DNA of 64,000 nucleotides. Source: Pempheris klunzingeri. Lineage: Eukaryota > Chordata > Actinopteri > Acropomatiformes > Pempheridae. The DNA is taken from assembly GCF_042242105.1 (NCBI RefSeq), contig NC_092014.1, positions 2,068,874 to 2,132,873 of the forward strand. Reading direction: 5' to 3'. Below the pieces are notes generated by a model, which had not been told where the DNA came from, ran no database searches, and saw only the letters and a list, made by a program, of their open reading frames with translations. Positions 56,636 to 64,000 of this stretch are shown here, one piece after another. The stretch's first letter is position 1. Each line of letters begins with the position of its first letter. Both the position numbers and the translations under genes were made by a program.

Positions 56636-58050
56636 GAGAGCCTGAAGGCCAAACCCTCTGAGTGGCACCATTTCCTTATTTGACCGTGTCCTTAAGAAAT
56701 TGTGTAAGTAGTTGAAAGACATCCTGCAGTTTGATTCAGGAAGTTGATAATATTGCATGTACCTGTCATTACTGTTGATATGTAACCCCGACTCGTAACC
56801 TTTGGAGGCCTGCTTATGGTTGACAAAATGTTCAAGAAGGGCATTTTGGGTAGACATAGGTTTAATCCTTATTATTTTCAATTATAATCATATATTGTCT
56901 CCTGTGGTGTACCCCAAGGCTCCATGCTGGGGCCCCGCTTTGTTTTCCTGTGTCATTGCTGCACTGACAGAACGCAGCTATGCTTATCTTTAAAACCGGA
57001 CCTTTAGTTTCTTTGAAGTTGTCTTAAGGATGTCAAATGCTGGACAGCAATTTTTTTTTTAGTTTAATTTTTTAGTTTACTTGAGGTCCTTATCATGAGT
57101 TGTGAAAATAAAGTAAATGAAGCCCTGAAGTTTCCAGTATGTAAAAGGCCCTGGCTGGTTAACTCTTTGAAGAATCTTTGGTACTTAAAGGTTCCTGTGG
57201 TGTAACAAGAGCTCAATTTCCATTCAGTGTTCAGAGCACACTGTTAGTCACCAAAGCCTAATGAACTTGTTACCGAGTCAATCTTTTGAAGTATTTGAAA
57301 ACTACTGAAAACTGGTTCCTATGGATCCTGGTCCTGGTCCTGCTGATGTGGTTCTCCATCAGTCAATGGATGTGCATCTGTCCAAGGCTCCAGCCTGTCC
57401 GTCCTTGGGAGCTGGATCTCTCCTTCACTGTGGTGCTCCCGGAGGTTTCTCTTTTCCCACTGGGTTTTTTGAGTTTTTCCTTCCCGAAGAAGGAGGGTCA
57501 TAAAGGGCAGGTGATGCCTCGGACTGATCCACCGGACTGATCCATTGGCCTCATCGACTGCTGGACTCTTTATTAGATTGTTTGTTCGCTTACATTTCTT
57601 GTTTATTTCAATGAACTTTGTAAAGCACTGTGAGACAACTCTGTTGTGATATTGGGCTATACAAATTAAATTGATTGATTGATTGATTGATTGATCCATG
57701 AATGCTTGCGGTCAGTCTTCTTCTTTGCCTTTGATTGTGCATTGCTCTGTTTCTTGACACACTATTATTTATTCCAGCCCATTTATATGGCTAGATAACA
57801 GGCACTTCTCTGTATAGCACAGTTCCACAGCATCACAAACGACATCCTCCAAAATAATCTTTTTATAATCTCCACCAATTAGTTTTTCTTTTTCTTTTTT
57901 TGTTTGTTTGTGCAGCACACCTCCCTTATGTGAACACATAAGCTATGTAGTGGAGTGACATGTAAAGTATCGGTCAGTTTAACAGGTTGCAAAAATGATA
58001 AGAGACAATGACTGACACAGACTAATCACAATGACAATGCAGAGCCAAAC
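56636..58050. other. Spacer between genes B and C, with a LINE-type 3' end
   Basis: 57300-57694 is a plus-strand retroelement 3' UTR: ctggtcctggtcctgctgat, gggttttttgagtttttcct, tgtgagacaactctgttgtg and a (GATT)n end (57671-57694). It is typical of fish L2-like LINEs or SINEs sharing their tails. The rest is unassigned. Confidence 0.6.
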
Positions 58051-58056
58051 TTTAAT
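58051..58056 (-). terminator. Poly(A) signal ATTAAA of deaminase-like gene C
   Basis: It lies in ctgctctttgtgattaaagt on the gene strand, aligning with the 3' ends of A and B but more diverged. Confidence 0.6.
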
Positions 58057-58739
58057 CACAAAGAGCAGAAAATGATGATGATTTAGTATTTAAGTACAAT
58101 TGCATGAGTATACAGTTTAATGTAAGCAGTCATGTTGGATTTTGAGGTTGATTTACTTCTCAGTTACAGACATTGTTTAGGGTGGAGTCACTTTTATATT
58201 ATCTACCAAATCTCAAGGTTCCCTTTTTTATTTTCATTTATTTATTTATTTTATACCAGCAAAACTATCATTTAATACAGTCAGTTTAATACAGTTACTC
58301 ATTTTATTGTGTGGCTGTTTGAAATAATGAGTAAAGTGCTGAGTTTAGTTTATTTTGTTTTGTTATTTGAAGAAGAGAGAGGATGCCTCTTAACCTAAAA
58401 CCACACTGACACTCCCAAAAATGAAAATGTGAGTCTCTCTCCTCTTCAGACCAAACTGGCACGAGTACAGAACATGACCAAAACCAGTCAGCATTGCGAT
58501 CAACAATAGCCATAAACCTCAATAGTGTGTGTGCAACAGACTAATGGAAGCTCCTCTGTGCCAGTCTAATAAGCTTGTAGATAGAAGTAGAAAGCGTATT
58601 GTTAAGCATAAACTACCTTTTTTTTTTTTAAACTGGATCCAGTTGTGTTTGTGCTCAGGTCCTCATCAGTTGGAGCTAAATCTGAGTGGTGCCCAGAACT
58701 CCTGTGTTGACCACAGCACCTGTTGAGGCTTAAACTAAG

Positions 58740-60233
58740 TTATGCCTTGTTACTGTAACACAGCTTTAAAAGGTTGTTTTCGCTGTAGCACTTGGTGCAT
58801 GTGAGTGCACCATTTACTTTGTAACAACGGAATATGTTGTCACCAACTTTAGATTTCTTAAGCTGATTAAGGGACTCAATTATGTCATCCTCGGGAATGG
58901 AAGTACCATCACTGGTTAGGTCGAATACTTTAGAAAATACAAAGACACGGTGTTCCCACTTCGGAAAGACTTCATTAATCTTCCTTAAGATATTGTTCCG
59001 ATTCTCCAAGTTTGTACACTTTGCACCACATGGAGAAAGGTAAGAATAAAAGACCAGAGAATTATCCTTACTTTTGTCAGCTAAAGGTTGGATTTTGTCC
59101 AGAACACGTGCCTCTGCATGCTCAGTGAATTTCTCAAATTTTTTGAATTTTGCTGCAACCACATTGGTACCTTTGTACACTTCATCCTTTGAAATACTTG
59201 TCTGCACACTGTCAGATTTGTCTTTTTCAAAGACCTCTTTGAGCTTGTCCTTTTCCTGGGTCTTTGGGATGTTTACAGCCAAACTGAACTGGCCCTGGAT
59301 GTTGTAGCTGCCAAAGAGAACAGACACAGTGTTACCTTGTGTGGCGGATGGAGATGGATAAATATGGATAATAAATAGGTGGATTAATGGGTGGAGATCA
59401 TTTTAGAGTTTGGTACTTTCAGCCATACTGTGAGGCGGTACTTGGGCACAGGGTACTTTTACTTAAATGGTATCATAAACATGCTAACTTGGTCACAATA
59501 ACACTAATCTGCTGATATTAAGCCTAATGAATGCATGTTAACCATCTTAGTTTAGTGTGTTAGCATGATAAGATTTGCAAATTGATACGAAATTCAAAGT
59601 ACAAGTATTTGGTCGTTAACCAAAGTATTGGATAAATTAAAAGTTTGACCTCATGATGATGCTAGACAAAAGAGTAGGGGACCATCAAAGTTATTCCAAT
59701 TAATCCTGAGGGGGACATGAAAGTGTGTAGAAAAATTTTTATGGAAAATCCATCCAATCATTGTTGAGATATTTCGCTCAGAACTAAAAATGTCAACCTC
59801 ATGGTGGAGCAGAAGAATGAATGTCTGTTCTGAATGTCATGACAATCCATCCAAAGGCTGAAGCGATATTTCAGTCTACACTGAGCCTACATGCCAACAC
59901 TGCCATCTACAGAGCTGTCTTTAATTTAATTTCTGACAAGGGCCAATAATGCCAGATTGTGCCATGAGAATCACAGTTGATGGGAAGAAAGGGTAACTAG
60001 ACTACGTGGTTATTGTTAGCCAAAACAAGGCCACGGTATGCACATTATTATTTACATTTCATTACATTAAGGAATACTGAAGTCTTTCTGCTTTAGACAA
60101 CTAGAAACAAATTGACTCACTTTTTGATGAATCCCACAATGTTTGCAAGATTATTCTGATCCTTAATGTCCAAGCTGTGTCCAGTGGACAGAAACAAAGC
60201 CAGCAACACAGCCATCCAGCACAGGCCCGACAT
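58740..60233 (-). CDS. Secreted AID/APOBEC-like deaminase paralogue C, compact form
   Basis: Exons 60121-60233 and 58740-59307 join in phase 2; 226 aa. Residues 1-20 are a signal peptide (MSGLCWMAVLLALFLSTGHS). The core begins YNIQGQFSLAVNIP, with EHAEARVLDKIQPL (His 101, Glu 103) and YSYLSPCGAKC (Cys 131 and 135), then FRCYKVNGALTCTKC. HxE and the PC...C motif are about 27 residues apart, within the range of AID/APOBEC deaminases. The two zinc cysteines are three residues apart rather than two, in all three paralogues. No tail follows, so C probably shows the ancestral form. It would act outside the cell or in the secretory route. Known SNAD-type proteins are proposed immune mutators; function here is inferred. 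Confidence 0.8.
59440..59940. repeat. Dispersed teleost repeat in gene C intron
   Basis: The text ggcacagggtacttttactt, catgctaac motifs, cctgagggggacatgaaagt and ccatccaatcattgttgaga belongs to a very common unclassified fish repeat. It lies between the signal-peptide exon and the core exon. Confidence 0.55.
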
Positions 60234-60563
60234 CTGCTCACAGATCAATGAATTAGTAGTATTTTTTAACCATAAAAGAAAGAGGAAAAAGGAAAACTTC
60301 TAGATTCCCCTCCTTGACACATTTGACCCTGCACATGGCAATTTTTTAAATATACGAACCTCTCTATTTAATAGATATCACACTTCCTGTATAGCACATA
60401 CTGCAATAAGCATTGGAATATTAGCTTTAACAGTTAAACCTCTAAAAAAGAGAGGTTTTATGCAAGCTTGCCATATTTAAGAATCAACTTTTAATCAAAT
60501 TTAGCCTGGTCTGAGTTAATGAAAACAGCTAAGCCTGCCATGTTTTGCAATGCTGCATTTAAT

Positions 60564-60581
60564 TAACCCTAACCCTAACCC
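60564..60581. repeat. Short interstitial telomere-like repeat (CCCTAA)3
   Basis: Three consecutive TAACCC units lie in the gene C intron. Confidence 0.85.
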
Positions 60582-60936
60582 TTAAACAGCTATATGTAAT
60601 CACAGAGCAGATAACAATAACAGATAAATATCCATTTGTTGTGACATAAATGTGAAGATTAACACAGAGAACCCCCACCTTCACTAGAATACATATATTT
60701 ATTGTAAACCTATTTGTAATGAATATTTTCTTAATATGCTGACAGACTGTAACAGTAAGTCCACGTACTGTTGGACTAATTGATTACAATAAACTCTAAT
60801 AAACAGTAATTAAATGTTCATACTTGCAGCCCAGTAATATATCGGCCACAGATATATGGTGTCTCCCCAATTTAATATGCTGCACACCTTACATAGTGTA
60901 GGTAAAGTCACCGCCAGCAACAACAGTCAAACTCAC

Positions 60937-60968
60937 CTTCGTCACCGTCGCTCACAAGGCCTCTCGGT
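60937..60968 (-). other. Small non-coding exon 2 of gene C
   Basis: gttttag|ACCGAGAG...GACGAAG|GTGAGT; 32 bp. It corresponds to gene B exon 2 in position and 3' end. Confidence 0.45.
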
Positions 60969-61620
60969 CTAAAACACAACTACAACAGAAATACACAAAA
61001 AGGGCAGGTGTGTTCATCAACTTTGCTTTTTCTCACACACTTGTATGAAAACATTCATTCAAGGATGCTTCGAATCAGCCAAAGATATAAATACCTGGCG
61101 GAGGAGGAGTGTTAATAATGCTGATATTAATAACCACCACTAACGCAAATGGAGCATCCCACTGCCGCTGCTTCACACAGTGTGGCTTTTATTGTGAAGG
61201 AGTCACAGGAAATGCGCTCGGCACTTTGGTTAGTTTTGACCTGACATTGTTGTCAAAGCTGCAATATAAACGGCAGCGGCAGCCGAATTAAAATATAACT
61301 GTATAACTACTATACAAATAGATAATTAAAATGATTATTGTCTGAAATAATTGTTTTCATAGTTCATATTTCAGTAGGTTAAGTTATTACGCAAAACATA
61401 TTGCGCTTCAAATCATTAATAGTGTCACATTTTTGATAAAAATTCAGTTCCTGCAATTTCTGTTTTCTGTTCAATCATCTAAAATAAAATAAGAAAAAAA
61501 ATAAAATAAGTTTGAAGTTTTTGTCTTATCTATCGTCTTGCTGTCACAGCCAAGAACTGCTGTGGTGAGATCGTGTTACTGTATAGTTTAGTTCAGTTTT
61601 CCATAAACATTTCATTATGA

Positions 61621-62120
61621 GTTTTTTTTTTCTTTCAAAGTGATACAATTTACAATTATACTCGTTCTTACGAAACAGTTCAGTATCACATGTTTTGCAC
61701 AAACATAGAAAACAAATATAAAAAGAAAAGCACTAACAGAATAACCCGAGATAACACATAAAACAGTGCCTTTCAAGAACATAGCTTCTCTTTTGGACTG
61801 TAGCAGGTGGTCGTCTCTAGATACGGTACATGGTTGCAAGGGATTCAAAAATTAGTCAAGTCATCAGAAACATCAAAGTCCTTAGTAAAGTCAACAAAGG
61901 GTCCCCAAATCTTTTCCAATTCTTGTTGCCTTGACTTATGTATATATGTTATTCTTTCCAAAGGTAAGCTAGACGACATCTGTTTTAACCATTGGGAGAC
62001 GCCAGGTCCATTCATATTTTTCCAGTTTATAGCAATACATCTTTTTGCTATCAATGAGCTTAAATCAATAAAAGTACTTTCTGCTTTACTAAAGTTATGT
62101 TTATACGGATATATAGCCAT
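61621..62120 (-). mobile_element. LINE C-terminal relic in gene C intron 1
   Basis: The minus strand 61845-62120 encodes AINWKNMNGPGVSQWLKQM and RITYIHKSRQQELEKIWGPF, matching the C-terminal W...W region of fish L1/Tx1-type reverse-transcriptase proteins (remembered pattern). A short reading frame and an A-run (61622-61631 as T on plus) follow, consistent with a 5'-truncated insertion. Confidence 0.65.
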
Positions 62121-62209
62121 TATAAATAATCGCAGTGCTCTTTAAAACAGAATACAACAGTTACAAATCTGAATTCTTAAGCTTTATTCCTGAATAGTGT
62201 AGCTCGTAC

Positions 62210-62278
62210 CTGCTTTGTTGGATGTCAGCTGGAGGCTCTGGGGTTGTTCCTCTCCTCAGTTTTCCTCTTCTGCAGTGA
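62210..62278 (-). promoter_or_regulatory. Non-coding first exon of gene C
   Basis: The donor CAAAGCAG|GTACGA matches gene A exon 1. The 5' part, gactgtgttcactgcagaag on the gene strand, aligns with A and B. Start approximate, about 25-30 bp below the TATA box. Confidence 0.55.
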
Positions 62279-62300
62279 ACACAGTCCGAAGGACGAGACA

Positions 62301-62308
62301 CTCTTATA
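62301..62308 (-). promoter_or_regulatory. TATA box of gene C
   Basis: TATAAGAG on the gene strand, positioned as TATTAAA is in gene B. The upstream flank (gccgtctcgttctcccc) also aligns with B (ggccttcaggctctcctc). Confidence 0.6.
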
Positions 62309-62988
62309 GGGGAGAACGAGACGGCCAAACTGCACTCGACATTCAAATTCCTTTCATTGAATTTATTCAAAATGAAGAAGATTAACAGTGAGGGAAAAAA
62401 TAGCAGCTTCAGTGAAGCGGGACCGATGAAGTTAAAGCGACACGGCAGCTTCATTTGAGTATCTCATGAGAGTAGATTAGTTTCATGCTAACTGCTGACA
62501 CTACAGCCAAACTAAACAGCAATGGTTTCATTTATTCATGTGGTTTTTGTGAAGCGATAGTGTCGTGTTGCGATTATACAACAGTTACCAACAGAATAAA
62601 AGAAGCAGCCAAAATGGATTCACATTGTGGAGTTCACAGTTCACTCCAAAAATAGAAAAACTGACTATTAACTGAAAAAAACAGTCAGGTCAGTGGACCC
62701 CTATGTAATTATACTTAGCTTACCACTCCATTAAATAGGCCGACCCTAAGTAACATCCTGGCAACAGAGAACAAATCTATTTAAATGAAAACATTTGCTT
62801 ATTGGTTCTCCTGAGAGAAAATAACATGAAATGAATAGCCTTTGTTAGTGACAAGTGATTAAACTTTGAGCTTAAACTATTGGCTTTCTATTATGATTGT
62901 TCCTGTGATAGCTTGAAAAGTGATTGTACTCTCCTGAGAAAATGTAATGCCTATCCGTGCTGTCATGCTGATTTGAGCACGTTACATA
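62309..62988. other. Upstream flank of gene C
   Basis: No coding sequence is recognised. Confidence 0.45.
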
Positions 62989-63680
62989 CACTACTCACTA
63001 AAAGTCAGGGATATTCAGCTTTCAGGATGAACCTAAAATGCTTTATAACCTTTCCAGGTGAACTTAATGTGACCTTCTCTAAACCTTTGAATGCACATGT
63101 CCAACTGTTCAGTGTCTCAGTACTTTCTGCACCAGCTGCTGTTCTCTAACAAGAAGCTTAACAGCAACATTCACAACAGGTTTGATCCATGAATCCACCA
63201 ATACATTTCCTGCTTCAGTTAGAATTGGTATTTAAACAGTCCTCCTCATCCTGCTGTTCACATTCTGACATCATGAGACCAAGACGACACCTAACAGTTG
63301 ATCAGCAGCACCTCAACACTGGAGGCTTCAAACAGGAAGTCCTCAGACGGAGGTGTTCACTGAGCTTAGAGGGTCACAGAGTGTCATCAGGAGGTTGGAA
63401 CAGTGATACAGAGACTGGAAGAGTCACAGAAAGGAGAGGAGTGGACATCCTTTGGCCACGTCCCAATTTATTGAGGCACTGAAAATGTTTTGTTGTGGTA
63501 TACCTACCACTGTTGGTAGATTTTCTTTCAATAAACTGTTTAAGATGAAGAAATCACCAGTGTATGCTTCTACTTAAATGTCCTACTCTCATGATATAAT
63601 ATCACTGTAGCATTCACTTTTTACATTTTCCATAAATTTCACCTGAAAGTCGAATATCCCTGACTTTCTGTGAGTAGTCT
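62989..63680 (+). mobile_element. Tc1-like deletion derivative with about 37-bp terminal repeats
   Basis: The ends are CACTACTCACTAAAAGTCAG followed by GGATATTCAGCTTTCAGG, and the near-exact complement at 63644-63680. TA precedes the left end. Inside, 63272-63480 on the plus strand encodes, with frame breaks, RRHLTVDQQ, a helix-turn-helix-like region and ETGRVTERR. This is the paired/HTH DNA-binding part of a Tc1-type transposase. The DDE catalytic region is missing. Confidence 0.75.
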
Positions 63681-64000
63681 GTGTCTAGTTGACCAGTGGC
63701 ATTGTTTGGTGGGAACTATTATAATCATACTGTGATTTTTGAAGGTTGGATCATGGACCAGTGGGACCAGTGGACATTAGGCCCTTGCTTACTGATATTG
63801 TAGGCTAACCAGTACCCCCCCGCCCCCCCAGACCCTTTGCTGTTTGAAATGTGGCCCCATGTTTAAAACATATGCAGACTTAGAATACGTAATTCTGATT
63901 CTAAATAATTTGTAACATAGGGTCTCAAGCTACGTCCAGCTGTGTATTTCTGGATCTAAACCCTTTTCTCTGTGGAGAAAATGCATTAGGACTCTAAATA
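63681..64000. other. Right edge, no feature seen
   Basis: There is a C-rich run near 63817-63830. Otherwise nothing is recognised. Confidence 0.5.

Noticed and set aside
60564-60581. Chromosome end or fusion point
   Set aside because: Only three telomere-like units inside an intron; too short to mean more than chance or repair.
61084-61096. TATTTATA on the minus strand as promoter of gene C
   Set aside because: A better promoter, homologous to those of A and B, lies at 62.3 kb, and exon 2 at 60937-60968 has an upstream acceptor.

Overview
The window is vertebrate nuclear DNA, almost certainly from a ray-finned fish. It has split genes with GT/AG introns, the COMMD1-B3GNT2 gene pair (neighbours in the same orientation in human as well), many teleost-type transposon relics (hAT, piggyBac, Tc1, LINE tails, tRNA-derived SINE), large minisatellites and CA/TA/GA microsatellites. 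No prokaryotic feature is present. No species is claimed.

Layout. 1-15 kb: repeats and non-coding DNA, with a 10-bp minisatellite at the left edge, hAT and piggyBac elements, and a LINE 3' end carrying a 20-bp minisatellite. 15.3-21.7 kb: an 11-exon minus-strand gene for a single-pass membrane protein (signal peptide, CUB, Pro/Glu-rich linker, SEA, EGF, TM, proline-rich tail; 639 aa by my splicing). A complete hAT copy sits in one of its introns. 22.8-24.9 kb: b3gnt2-type glycosyltransferase with an intronless coding region, minus strand. 25-35 kb: long repeat-rich intergenic DNA. 35.85-42.45 kb: commd1, three coding exons, minus strand, 190 aa, with a 1.7-kb minisatellite in intron 2 and an E-box/ZNF143-type promoter. 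A possible head-to-head plus-strand first exon lies at 42.9 kb.

44.7-62.3 kb is the most interesting part: three tandem minus-strand paralogues (here A, B, C) built on one plan. The plan is a non-coding first exon (plus a tiny second one seen in B and C), a signal-peptide exon, one large exon with a cytidine-deaminase-like core (HAE ... PCxxxC in B and C), and an ATTAAA-type 3' end. I interpret them as secreted AID/APOBEC-like deaminases (the SNAD group described from metazoan genome surveys). Their C-termini differ. C stops after the core. B adds Ser/Gly-rich and basic blocks, then a cysteine-rich hydrophobic end. A has lost the HxE motif and gained six 18-residue Lys/Arg repeats, so it looks like a cationic pseudoenzyme.

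The rest of the 3' end is a LINE relic in the first intron of C and a Tc1-like MITE at 63-63.7 kb. All exon joins were worked out by hand from splice signals and reading-frame phase; no homology search or transcript evidence was available.
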